Assembly (NCBI GenBank): GCA_944326725.1
Contig: CALVFA010000011.1
Span: 1 to 61,472 of the forward strand
From: an uncultured Elusimicrobiales bacterium
Lineage (GTDB): Bacteria; Elusimicrobiota; Elusimicrobia; Elusimicrobiales; Elusimicrobiaceae
Length of the DNA stretch: 61,472 nucleotides
Direction: 5' to 3'
Below the pieces are notes generated by a model. The model worked only from the letters and a program-made list of their open reading frames with translations. It made no database searches and had not been told where the DNA came from. A program made the position numbers and the translations under genes. Of this stretch, positions 52,433-61,400 are shown piece by piece. Numbering within the stretch: position 1 is the first letter of the stretch; each line of letters opens with the position of its first letter.

Positions 52433-55032
52433 AATTTAGCTCCGCAACATTTTTTATATTTTTTGCCGCTGCCGCACGGGCAAGGGTCATTACGTCCGAT
52501 TTTATGGTCAGACGGAGCGGCATGCTCTTGAGAAGAGGTTTCCTTGTTTTGCATGGGTTGTCTTTTGGCGGAAACCGCTTGGCGCACGGGAGGCAGCTGC
52601 AGACGGAAAATATAACCTACCATTAAGTCACGCACTTTATTCATCATGGCGCTGTAGAGTTTATAGGCTTCTTTTTGATACTCAATCAGCGGATCTTTTT
52701 GTGCGTAACCGCGCAGGCTGACGCTGTTTTGCAGTTGGTCCAATTCATAGAGGTTTTGTTTCCAGGCATTGTCTATAATTTGCAAAAGCAGCATGCGCTC
52801 CAATTCCGGAAAACTTACGCCCTGGCTGGCAAAAAAGTCCGCCCGTTCGTGATAGAGCTTTTCCACCAAATCCATAATTTCCTGCGCCAACTGGTCCTGG
52901 CTTTTGTCTTTAGTATTATCGGCGTTGTATTCAAAAGCATACGGGAACAAAGAACGCAGCGTAATATTGAGCGTTTCAAAATTGGACTTTGCCGGGTCGC
53001 GCGGAAAATAATGCGTTTGCACAATTTCGTCCACCACTTCGTCAATCATCTTCAGTACGGTGGCGGTCATGTCTTCTCCGTCTAAAATGGCGTTGCGCAG
53101 GCCGTAAACGGCAGTGCGCTGTTGGTTCATCACTTTATCATAATCCAGCAAATGTTTACGGATATCAAAGTTATGTCCTTCCACCATGCGCTGGGCCCCT
53201 TCAATTTGGCGGCTCATCAGGCGCGACTCTATCGCTTCGCCGGGTTTCATACCCAAAGTGCTTAAAATAGAGCTGATTTTGGCGGTATTGGCAAACAGAC
53301 GCATTAATTCGTCTTCCAATGAAATATAAAAACGAGAACAGCCCGGGTCCCCCTGGCGGGCGCAGCGGCCGCGCAGCTGGTTGTCAATGCGGCGGCTTTC
53401 GTGGCGTTCTGTGCCAATCACGTGCAAACCGCCCTGGCCCAGCACATAATCCTGCTCGGCTTTATCGGCTGGGTTGCCACCCAACACAATGTCTGTACCG
53501 CGGCCGGCCATGTTGGTGGCGATAGTTACCGCTCCTTTGCGGCCTGCCTGGCTGATGATTTGGGCTTCCATTTCATGGTATTTGGCGTTAAGCACCTTGT
53601 GTGGAATGCCTTTGGCGCGCAGCATATTGCCCAATTTTTCCGATTTCTCAATGGAGCGCGTACCCACCAGCACCGGAGCGCCCTTTTTCCACAGTTCTTC
53701 AATTTCTTCCACAATGGCGTGGAATTTGTCTTTCTCGCTGAGGAACACCAAATCCGGAAAATCTTTGCGCTGGGAAGGGCGGTTGGGGCGGATTTCCACC
53801 ACGTCCAATTTGTAAATTTGCCAAAACTCGTTGGCTTCCGTCATGGCGGTACCGGTCATACCGGAAAGTTTTTTATACAGTTTAAAGAAGTTCTGGAATG
53901 TGATGGTGGCCAGCGTCTGGTTCTCTTCTTTAATCTGCAAGCCTTCTTTGGCTTCTACAGCCTGGTGCAAGCCGTCACTCCAACGGCGGCCGGGCATCAG
54001 ACGGCCGGTAAATTCATCTACAATAATCACTTCGCCGTCTTTAACTACATAATCTACATCTCTCTCATACAAATGATGTGCGCGCAAGGCTTGGTTAATG
54101 TGGTGCACCCACTCAGACTCCACATCATTGTATAGGTTAGTAACATTTAAAAATTTCTCTGCTTTGGCAATACCCGTTTCCGTCAAAGTGGCGGTGTGGT
54201 TTTTTTCGTCTACAATAGCGTCATATCCTTCTGCCAAATCAATATGCTCGTATTTGGCTTTTACCTCGTCATTTTCGGTAATCATGCGCACTTTGAGCGC
54301 TGGGACCAAGCGGTTGACGATGTAATACTTATCCGTGCTTTGCTCCGAAGGGCCAGAGATAATCAGCGGGGTGCGGGCCTCGTCAATTAAAATAGAGTCC
54401 ACTTCGTCTACAATACAGTAGTTCAGCGGGCGCAGCACACGGTCCTGACGGGTGATGACCATATTGTCGCGCAAGTAGTCAAAACCCAGCTCGTTATTGG
54501 TTACATACGTAATGTCTTTAGCATACATTTCGCGGCGTTCGGCATTGGGCATGTCATGGTTAATATAGCCGACGGTCAAGCCTAAAAATTCATGAATGGG
54601 GCCCATCCATTGGCGGTCGCGGCGGGCCAGGTAATCGTTGACGGTAACCACATGCACGCCTTTGCCGGTTAAAGCATTTAAATAAGAAGGTAGCACCGCA
54701 ACCAGGGTTTTCCCTTCGCCGGTGCCCATCTCGGCGATCTTGCCCTGGTGCAGAACGATACCTCCCAGCAGCTGCACATCATAAGGACGCAGGCCGATGA
54801 CGCGTTTGGCTGCTTCACGCACAACAGCAAAAGCCTCCGGCAAAATTTGGTCCAGCGTTTCCCCCTGCGCCAAGCGGTCTTTAAACTGTTGGGTTTTATC
54901 TTTTAACGCGTCATCTGACAAAGCTTCTATTTCTGCCGCCAGCGCATTGGCCTTATCTACATAATGCTGTATTTTTTTCAAATCACGTTCGCTTTTGGTG
55001 CCAAACACCTTGTCTATCATCATTCTAATCAT
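52429..55032 (-). CDS. secA: Preprotein translocase ATPase SecA
   Basis: Motor of the Sec pathway. 867 aa from the ATG at 55032, which has AGGA 9 nt upstream; the family core starts MIDKVFGTKSERDLKK, so the TTG at 55053 is too far. Nucleotide-binding domain 1 has AEMGTGEGKTLVA, then VHVVTVNDYLARRD and the DEVDSILIDEARTPL box. The preprotein cross-linking domain, NBD2 (GRGTDIVLGG) and helical wing follow. The C-terminal SEC-C zinc motif is NDPCPCGSGKKYKKCCG. First gene of a seven-gene operon running to mscL. Confidence 0.98.
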   Translation of the reverse strand: MIRMMIDKVFGTKSERDLKKIQHYVDKANALAAEIEALSDDALKDKTQQFKDRLAQGETLDQILPEAFAVVREAAKRVIGLRPYDVQLLGGIVLHQGKIAEMGTGEGKTLVAVLPSYLNALTGKGVHVVTVNDYLARRDRQWMGPIHEFLGLTVGYINHDMPNAERREMYAKDITYVTNNELGFDYLRDNMVITRQDRVLRPLNYCIVDEVDSILIDEARTPLIISGPSEQSTDKYYIVNRLVPALKVRMITENDEVKAKYEHIDLAEGYDAIVDEKNHTATLTETGIAKAEKFLNVTNLYNDVESEWVHHINQALRAHHLYERDVDYVVKDGEVIIVDEFTGRLMPGRRWSDGLHQAVEAKEGLQIKEENQTLATITFQNFFKLYKKLSGMTGTAMTEANEFWQIYKLDVVEIRPNRPSQRKDFPDLVFLSEKDKFHAIVEEIEELWKKGAPVLVGTRSIEKSEKLGNMLRAKGIPHKVLNAKYHEMEAQIISQAGRKGAVTIATNMAGRGTDIVLGGNPADKAEQDYVLGQGGLHVIGTERHESRRIDNQLRGRCARQGDPGCSRFYISLEDELMRLFANTAKISSILSTLGMKPGEAIESRLMSRQIEGAQRMVEGHNFDIRKHLLDYDKVMNQQRTAVYGLRNAILDGEDMTATVLKMIDEVVDEIVQTHYFPRDPAKSNFETLNITLRSLFPYAFEYNADNTKDKSQDQLAQEIMDLVEKLYHERADFFASQGVSFPELERMLLLQIIDNAWKQNLYELDQLQNSVSLRGYAQKDPLIEYQKEAYKLYSAMMNKVRDLMVGYIFRLQLPPVRQAVSAKRQPMQNKETSSQEHAAPSDHKIGRNDPCPCGSGKKYKKCCGAKL

Positions 55033-55132
55033 GTGGCTAATCCTATTTATCAAAATATCACGGCCTTAAAAAAGACCTTTGGTTACATTAAATCAATTTA
55101 TATAAAGGGACTGCAACTTTTGGACAAAAAGA

Positions 55133-55168
55133 ACCGTGCGCCGCCTGCCCTTAGGCAGGCAACGCACG
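55133..55168 (-). terminator. Terminator of the 55182-55901 gene
   Basis: GCCTGCC-CTTA-GGCAGGC inside an outer GTGCG/CGCAC stem, then GTTCTTTTTG on the minus strand. Confidence 0.7.
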
Positions 55169-55181
55169 GGGAACAGAAAAG

Positions 55182-55901
55182 TTATTTAGCTACCGGTTTT
55201 TTATTATTGGCTTTTACATCATGCACAGCCGCTTGGGATGCTGCCGCTTCCTGTGTTTGGGCTTTTTGCAGCTGGACAGCTTGTTGCTTGTCAAAATCAG
55301 AGCGGATATCGGCAAAATACACTAAAGCCGTGTCTTGAATCTTTTGTTTAGAATTTTTCTTCAGGGCTTTTATTTCTCTTTTAATGTTTTTAATCTGCTG
55401 GTTTAACTGCGCCACGGCTTCTTTTTTGGCGTCCTTGGAAACAGCCTCGTCCTTTTTGATTGCTTTAATTTGCTCTTTATAGCGGTCAATCTGTATATTT
55501 TTCACTTCCAGCGTATTGGCAAATACCGATTTTACCACTTCCAAAATTTTATTATATACTCGCTCATCCAACGCCCCTATATTGGCCCCGGAAGTCAACT
55601 GCAAAGTACGGCCTTCAAAATATTCCTCCCGGGCGGCCTGCAATAAGACGGAGTTGTCAAAGTTCATTACCAGTGCGATCATTTCATTTAAACGCTCTTC
55701 GGTTCTCGGAGCTGAATAAGCAGAAGCTACTTTATTTAAAAGATCATTATACGCCGGATTAGAGGCTGCTTTTTCCAGCGCGGACGGATTATATTCTTTG
55801 AAAGCAGCCAAGACATCTTCCCGCCCCAACCGCTGGTTATCCTGGGCACACAATACCGAGGAAACCGCCAACGCGGCCAAAAATAGTAAACTTTTCTTCA
55901 T
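55182..55901 (-). CDS. Secreted coiled-coil protein of unknown function
   Basis: 239 aa. Signal peptide MKKSLLFLAALAVSSVLCA, so exported (periplasm). Residues 30-130 form a helical domain (VLAAFKEYNPSALEKAASNP, then RTEERLNEMIALVMNFDN). Residues 135-200 are a Lys/Gln-rich coiled coil (YKEQIKAIKKDEAVSKDAKK, QLNQQIKNIKREIKALKKN). The tail is Ala/Gln/Lys-rich. The ATG at 55901 has GGAGGG 7 nt upstream; the reading frame opens earlier without a good site. No family recognised. Confidence 0.78.
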   Translation of the reverse strand: MKKSLLFLAALAVSSVLCAQDNQRLGREDVLAAFKEYNPSALEKAASNPAYNDLLNKVASAYSAPRTEERLNEMIALVMNFDNSVLLQAAREEYFEGRTLQLTSGANIGALDERVYNKILEVVKSVFANTLEVKNIQIDRYKEQIKAIKKDEAVSKDAKKEAVAQLNQQIKNIKREIKALKKNSKQKIQDTALVYFADIRSDFDKQQAVQLQKAQTQEAAASQAAVHDVKANNKKPVAK

Positions 55902-56157
55902 AGTGTCCCTCCTGCCGTTATATATTTTCATTGTGCTATTTATTTGGTTACTCGTCAACCCCTACACGGCTTCAAACGCCCCAATACTGAAAAAATATAA
56001 ATGGTTTTTCTAGCTTATGCCAAAGGGGCTTTGACTTACGGTTATCTGCTTCGCTCTATTTTATCCGCCGAAAGACCTTATAGGAATTTCTATCCTCTTT
56101 TGGTTGGGTGCATTTTCCCGCGGGTCTGCGGGGCAGCCCTATGAAAAATAGATACAT
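55902..56157. other. Intergenic region
   Basis: About 250 bases, AT-rich next to the 55901 start (promoter for that gene expected near 55930-55960), with a palindromic CCCGCGGG at 56117. No RNA or repeat recognised. Confidence 0.35.
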
Positions 56158-56188
56158 AAAAAACCTGCCTTTTTAAGGCAGGTTTTAC
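56158..56188 (-). terminator. Terminator of the 56205-56675 gene
   Basis: 12-bp stem AAAACCTGCCTT / AAGGCAGGTTTT, T-tract on the minus strand. Confidence 0.85.
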
Positions 56189-56204
56189 AAAAAGAATATT
56201 CCGT

Positions 56205-56675
56205 TTAGCGGGCCGCCGTGCGAAAAAAATTCCCCCGCACATTGCGAGCTAACTTGGGCATGCCGGTCATTTTATCGGCTTGCACCAATACATTTTTGGC
56301 ATTGGGCTTAATAGAGCCCTCCGCAGCGCCGAAAATGTCTCCTTCTTTAATGACGCCCAATTTGCCATGGTTGTTGATTTGCACTTCCAGCTTCAATTCG
56401 CCCGCCACATCAGAAGCCAACAAATCGTCTTCGCCCAGTTTAAACTCAAGCGGAAACTTTGGGTTGACCACCCGTTTAATGGCTACAGGCACATCTGCGG
56501 CATTCTTAACTATAATGGCGCAGGAATTATTATCCGCTTCCGCCACTTTAGCCAAACGCTCCGGCACGGTTACAGTCCCTGTTACATTAAAGCGGCCTTC
56601 ATTTACACTGCGAGCCAGGCAAACAACACACACTACCACGCTCAGCAAAGCAACAACGGTTAAAATCTTTTTCAT
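56205..56675 (-). CDS. Exported protein resembling the CycH/CcmI C-terminal domain
   Basis: 156 aa. N-terminal hydrophobic segment (residues 4-20, signal or anchor), then one beta-rich domain: FNVTGTVTVPERLAKVAEAD, CAIIVKNAADVPVAIKRVV, NPKFPLEFKLGEDDLL, NHGKLGVIKEGDIFG. This order resembles the periplasmic domain at the end of cytochrome-c biogenesis protein CycH/CcmI, recalled from family patterns without a search. No other cytochrome-c maturation gene is in the window, so the role may differ. I chose the ATG at 56675. TATAAT lies 9 nt upstream and there is no Shine-Dalgarno, so it may be leaderless. Confidence 0.72.
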   Translation of the reverse strand: MKKILTVVALLSVVVCVVCLARSVNEGRFNVTGTVTVPERLAKVAEADNNSCAIIVKNAADVPVAIKRVVNPKFPLEFKLGEDDLLASDVAGELKLEVQINNHGKLGVIKEGDIFGAAEGSIKPNAKNVLVQADKMTGMPKLARNVRGNFFRTAAR

Positions 56676-56684
56676 AGTAAGTAT

Positions 56685-56690
56685 ATTATA
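56685..56690 (-). promoter_or_regulatory. -10 box of the CycH-like gene, possibly leaderless
   Basis: Perfect TATAAT on the minus strand, 9 nt before the ATG. TTGCAT 18 bases upstream is a weak -35. Confidence 0.45.
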
Positions 56691-56719
56691 CCTTTTAGTA
56701 CACCCACCATGCAAACGGC

Positions 56720-57187
56720 TTATTGCTTAAAGAAGCCCCACAGGTTCTGGTTATACACCCACCCGCGGCAAACGCCCTGTTTGGGGTCGGCCGGGTCATC
56801 TTCCACTTCAATCCAAGAGCCTTTTTTGGAAATATATTTAAACGGATAGCCCTTTTCCACAGTGCAAACGATTTCATTACTCACGCCGGGGCCTTTGCGC
56901 ACATTCAAATCCACTTTGGCAGACATGCCGCCGTTGGGGCTGAGCAAAGAAGCGGAAATCCAGCCGGTAAACCCTTCAAAATCTTTAATTTCCACCCACT
57001 GTTTGTCCGGGCTGGTTTTAAGCATCAACACCGGGGTATATTTCCATGCGTACCATTTTACGGCGCATTTTGTACCGGCGCAGGTGCGTACATTGGCTTT
57101 AGTCGTGTTTACGCTGGCATATTTTTGCGCAAACGCCGGGGCAGCAACAAAACAAGACAACAAAAAGATTGCGGCAATTTTTTTCAT
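56720..57187 (-). CDS. Exported protein with two SH3b-type domains
   Basis: 156 aa. Signal peptide MKKIAAIFLLSCFVAAPAFA. Two bacterial SH3-like repeats: the first from about residue 22 (YASVNTTKANVRTCAGTKCA ... WVEIKDFEGFTGWISASLL), the second from about 95 (AKVDLNVRKGPGVSNEIVCT ... SWIEVEDDPAD). SH3b domains usually bind peptidoglycan or peptide ligands in the cell wall space. Two CxxxxC pairs may be disulfides. AAGGAG precedes the ATG at 57187. No catalytic domain is attached. Confidence 0.85.
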   Translation of the reverse strand: MKKIAAIFLLSCFVAAPAFAQKYASVNTTKANVRTCAGTKCAVKWYAWKYTPVLMLKTSPDKQWVEIKDFEGFTGWISASLLSPNGGMSAKVDLNVRKGPGVSNEIVCTVEKGYPFKYISKKGSWIEVEDDPADPKQGVCRGWVYNQNLWGFFKQ

Positions 57188-57329
57188 AGCGAAAAGTCTC
57201 CTTAAACAAAATCTTCTTTCTGCACCCAAAAGTATAGCATATATTCCCCCTCTTTTTGCAAGACCGGGCCCCGCGGTCTGCCCGCGCCAAAAAAGCTATA
57301 ATAAAGAAAAACGCCTTTTAGGAGATGTT

Positions 57330-57554
57330 ATGAAAGAACAAGTACAGGCCGTAATAGACCAAATCCGCCCCATTCTGCAATCTGACGGCGGCGACATACA
57401 ATTAATTGAAGTAGATGAAAAAACCGGTATCGTTACCGTCGGTTTGCGGGGACGCTGCGGCGGCTGCCCAGCGGCCCAAATGACGCTCAAGGCCGTCGTG
57501 GAACGCAAAATAAAAGAAGCCGTACCCGGCGTAACGGCGGTGGAACGCGTCTAA
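57330..57554 (+). CDS. NifU C-terminal-type Fe-S scaffold (Nfu)
   Basis: 74 aa. Single Nfu domain carrying iron-sulfur clusters to target proteins. The cluster-binding Cys43 and Cys46 are in RGRCGGCPAAQMT. IRPILQSDGGDIQLI is the family N-terminus. TAGGAGA precedes the ATG at 57330; an open frame extends upstream but homology begins here. A TATAAT at 57297 may be the promoter. The PHP gene starts right at its stop (TAAATG). HemW and other Fe-S enzymes in the window are possible clients. Confidence 0.93.
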   Translation: MKEQVQAVIDQIRPILQSDGGDIQLIEVDEKTGIVTVGLRGRCGGCPAAQMTLKAVVERKIKEAVPGVTAVERV

Positions 57555-58370
57555 ATGCTCAAAGCCGATTTACATACCCATTCATTTTTCTCGGACGGCA
57601 CTTCCTCTCCGGAGGAAGTGGCGTACGGGGCATGGAAAACCGGCGTAAAATTATTTGCCCTGTCTGACCATGACACCACCGACGGCGTACTGCGCGCCAA
57701 AGCGGAATGCGAAAAGCGCGGCTTAGATTGGGTGCCAGCGGTGGAAATAAGCACCCGCGAACATGACCACCTGCATTTTTTGGGCTATAACATAGATTTG
57801 ACTAATCAAGCTTTCCAGCAATTTTTAAAACAAAACCGCGAAAACCGTATTTTGCGCATTAAAAAAATCATCAAACAAATTGCAGGCAGCGGCGTAGATT
57901 TAACAGAAGAAGATGTGTTCTCTTTGGCCGGCAACACCGTATCGCGCGCCCATGTGGCAGACGCTTTAAAAAAGAAAAAAATCGTTCCCAGCAGGCAAGA
58001 GGGTTTCCGCCGGTTTCTTATTCCCGGTCAGGTGGGGTATGTGCCCTCTTTGGGAGTGACGGTGGTGGAAGCCATACGGGAAATTAAAAAAGCCGGCGGC
58101 TTGGCGGTTATGGCGCACCCCGGGCTGGTACAAGAGGTATGGAATTTCCCGGTTTGGAAAGAGGCCGGCCTAGACGGGCTGGAAGTTTTCTATCCTTCCC
58201 ACAGCTATACGCTGAAACAGGAGCTGCTTAAAATCGCCCGCAAATACGACTTATTTGCCACCGGCGGGTCAGACTATCATGGGCCAAACGCCGGGCGTAT
58301 TACCTCTGTCGGCATGAACATTCCCCAGCCTTACAGCGACCGCCTGTTGCGCAAACTCTTAAACAAATAA
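57555..58370 (+). CDS. PHP-domain phosphoesterase (RNase AM/YciV-type)
   Basis: 271 aa. PHP metal motifs: KADLHTHSFFSDG, LSDHDTTDG, VEISTREHDHLHFLGY, MAHPGL and TGGSDYHGP. The family includes E. coli YciV/RnaAM, a 5'-nucleotide phosphatase/exonuclease acting on pAp and 5'-phosphorylated oligonucleotides. A helical insert (residues about 90-150) is also typical. It starts immediately after the Nfu stop and so is translationally linked. Substrate inferred from family. Confidence 0.92.
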   Translation: MLKADLHTHSFFSDGTSSPEEVAYGAWKTGVKLFALSDHDTTDGVLRAKAECEKRGLDWVPAVEISTREHDHLHFLGYNIDLTNQAFQQFLKQNRENRILRIKKIIKQIAGSGVDLTEEDVFSLAGNTVSRAHVADALKKKKIVPSRQEGFRRFLIPGQVGYVPSLGVTVVEAIREIKKAGGLAVMAHPGLVQEVWNFPVWKEAGLDGLEVFYPSHSYTLKQELLKIARKYDLFATGGSDYHGPNAGRITSVGMNIPQPYSDRLLRKLLNK

Positions 58371-58404
58371 AATTTAAAATAGTTGTTCCGTTTAGATTTT
58401 CAAT

Positions 58405-58437
58405 ACAAAACCCCTGCTTAAAACGCGGGGGTTTTGT
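58405..58437. terminator. Terminator between PHP gene and MFS-like gene
   Basis: ACAAAACCCC / GGGGTTTTGT stem with inner TGC..GCG pairing; T-tracts both ways between convergent genes. Confidence 0.75.
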
Positions 58438-58446
58438 GCAGGACGA

Positions 58447-61400
58447 TTAATTAGGAAGAGGGTCTTGGTCTATTCTTTTATTTGAGAAAAGAGAATGTCT
58501 TTTTTTATTAGAAGAGTTTGCTTTATAATGGAAATTCTCTTCCCCACCTCTGCTGGAGAACAAAGAGAAACCTTCTTCCCAAGGCATGGCAAGCATATCT
58601 TTTGTAACAGCACCCGGCGCTTCTTGCGCAGCATTTTGCCCCGTACTTTTGCGGAACAACTTTTCATTCAGCGTGTTCCAAGTACTCTTCATGAATTTTA
58701 CAATGGTAGAGTTGTCCATCATCCCCAGCGTCAGCAGCCAACTGGCGGCTAATGCCGCCAATGCATACCAAATATCCAAATTCGTTCCTCCGAACCATGC
58801 ATTCAAATGCGATGCCGGCACCGTCAATCCGCCAGCCAAAGCCATGGTAATAGCCAATATAACAGAAATTTCACGCTGGAACTGTGGATTTTTCTTGGTC
58901 ACATAATCATACATCTGCGAGAAATAATTGCCCACCCCTAAGCTGGTAATAGCAGCGCCCAATACAGACATTCCCACATTGCCAGCAGAACCGAGCATAA
59001 TCAATGTGCCTAATCCAGACAAAGCATTACAGAATAAATACATCGTACCGGAACTAATGCGGGTTGCCAACACATTTCCTCCCAAACGGCCCGCAATCAG
59101 CGGTATATACAGGGCTATGGCTACCAGCAAATTGGCGGTGGCGCCACTTGCAATAAGCTGATTCAAATTCATGGCAAAAGCACTGGAAATGGTAAACTCA
59201 TGCACAGAAGCCAGCGTCATACCAAATGTAATAGCTGCTACCGCCGGAGCATGAGCAAAAATCTCCCAGGTGGAAATTTTCTGCTGCTCGCGCATACGCA
59301 ACATAGTCGTCAACGTTTCCGCCAGCTGTTCCCGGGCGGATTCAGGCACCACAGAAAAACGTGCTCCGTGTTCTATTTCCTCTTTCAGCTGCACTTGCAA
59401 CTGTTGCAAAATCTGAGCACGAATGGCAGGCAAATTATCTTTCTTAGCGCCTTCCAGACGTTCCGCTTCCACCAAATTAGTCACCCGCTCACGCAATTTC
59501 CCGGCTCCAATGTCCAACAAATCATGCATTTCTACAAATGTTGTTTCCGGGTCCAGCGCAGCCTCATAAACAGCATTCAACACTTCAGAAACCATTTGCT
59601 CAAGCGCTTTTTGACTCTTGGCTATAGTAGGGACACTATAGGCATCACGCAGATTGGTCCGTAAAGTTTGCAAAGTAACAATCAGCGCATAGACACCAAA
59701 AATTGGGAAACTAATAGAATACACAAAGTCTGCGTTATAACCACTCAGCAAGAAAACAGCTTTATTTAAAAGCCACGGCAAAGCCAAGAACAGCAGTGTA
59801 CCCAAATTTTTATATACAAAACTTAAATTGTACATCAACAAATTGCGTATAGCATCGGGCGATGTTTTATGCGTCCATACTGCTTTAATTCTCTCTACCA
59901 CATCTTTCCAAGAAGTTTTTTGCGTGGTGATCTGTTTATGTTGTACGGAAAGCTTTTTGGCATCTTCCTTAATTTTTCCGCTATTGGCAGCCACCAACAT
60001 ATTAGACGTTACCTGCTGCAATACACTAGCTGCGGAACGCAAGATAAACGCCGTCACAATAACCGCCACGGCAATATCTCCGGCGGAATGGTCATGAGCC
60101 AGCCCATAAAAACCAGCCAGCGGAGGCAGAAAATTAGACAAGCTGGTCATAAACCCAGACAGTACGCTCAATCTCTTCTCTCCCATACGCCGCAAAACCG
60201 GGTTTAAGAACGAAGCCAAACCGGGGATGACGTAGTTGATAATCATCATCAAGCTGGTAGCAGAGGCGGAACTGATACCCAAATCTTGGTGAATGATAGG
60301 CCCCATGGTTTTCCCCAGCGAATTGTTATAAATCTGTTGGAACAGATACAGCAAAATCGCTTTGTTGCGAGTTTGGCTTACTTGGATAGGAAAAACCTGT
60401 TTGCTGTTTTTCAAAATCTGCACCAAGTTCTTAATTTGGTGTTTGGGAATGCGGATATACACATCGGAAAGCGGCGAGGCGATTTCTTCAAAAGGACGCA
60501 ACACTCCAAATTGTCCGTTCCGCATCAAAACAAGGCGGGCTTCTCCGGGCAGATATTTCTTTTCAATCTCCACCTCCACAGGCAAGGCAGTACGCCCGTC
60601 CTCTTCATAAAGCGTAACCGTATTAGCTTTAAAAACCCGGTTAGGTTTGTGTTGTAATTTAATATGGAAAGGCTCTTTTAAATCTGCCTGTTTAACCAAG
60701 TCCATAAAAGTGTTCCATTCCGCAGACGTTCCGGCAAAACGCATAAAGAAATGGGACATGGTAGCAGGGGTGCGGTTTCCGTCGCGCAATTGAGCATGGA
60801 ACTTTTCATTAAATGTTATGCGGTTATAGCCTCTTGTCTTGATTTGAGAGTCAATGGACAAAACTACCGGCAATACTTCTTCCTGGTTGGTTTGGGGATT
60901 AATATAAGTTAATTTAAATCCATCTGCCGGATAATTGTCATCTGAACGAAAGACTTCTTCCGGAGATATCAGATTTTTAACCGGCCCTTCATTTTGAGCA
61001 GGAAAAGGCAGCCCCAAGAGTTGCAAGGCATTCTGTTTTAATGAAGAAACATCTGCGGACGGATTGTTGCCAAATTGTGCCGCAAAACCAGCCATTACAT
61101 GTTTAGCAAACAAGTGGGCTACTGTTTCATTTGCTTGAGCCGCTTCGGCCAATGCGCTCTGATAGGAATTCTGAACTAAGCGGGTAATCTTTTTGATTAA
61201 GGAGCGCTGCGTCAGCTTATCTGACCAAGCCCCCAATCCATTAGCGCTCAACACAAGCGCCGAGGAAATCCGCGCAGACAAAGCTTCTTCAAAAGCAGAG
61301 GCGTTAAATTTGCCGTTTGAAATAAAATATTGAGATTGCGCCAATGCTTGTTTTTCCGCAGCAACCGCCTGTGCTCTCTCTTCCTGCTGCTGGTTGTAGG

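Noticed and set aside
56862..57329. Long upstream extension of the Nfu protein
   Set aside because: It is antisense to the SH3b gene; the Nfu domain begins at 57330 with a good ribosome site.
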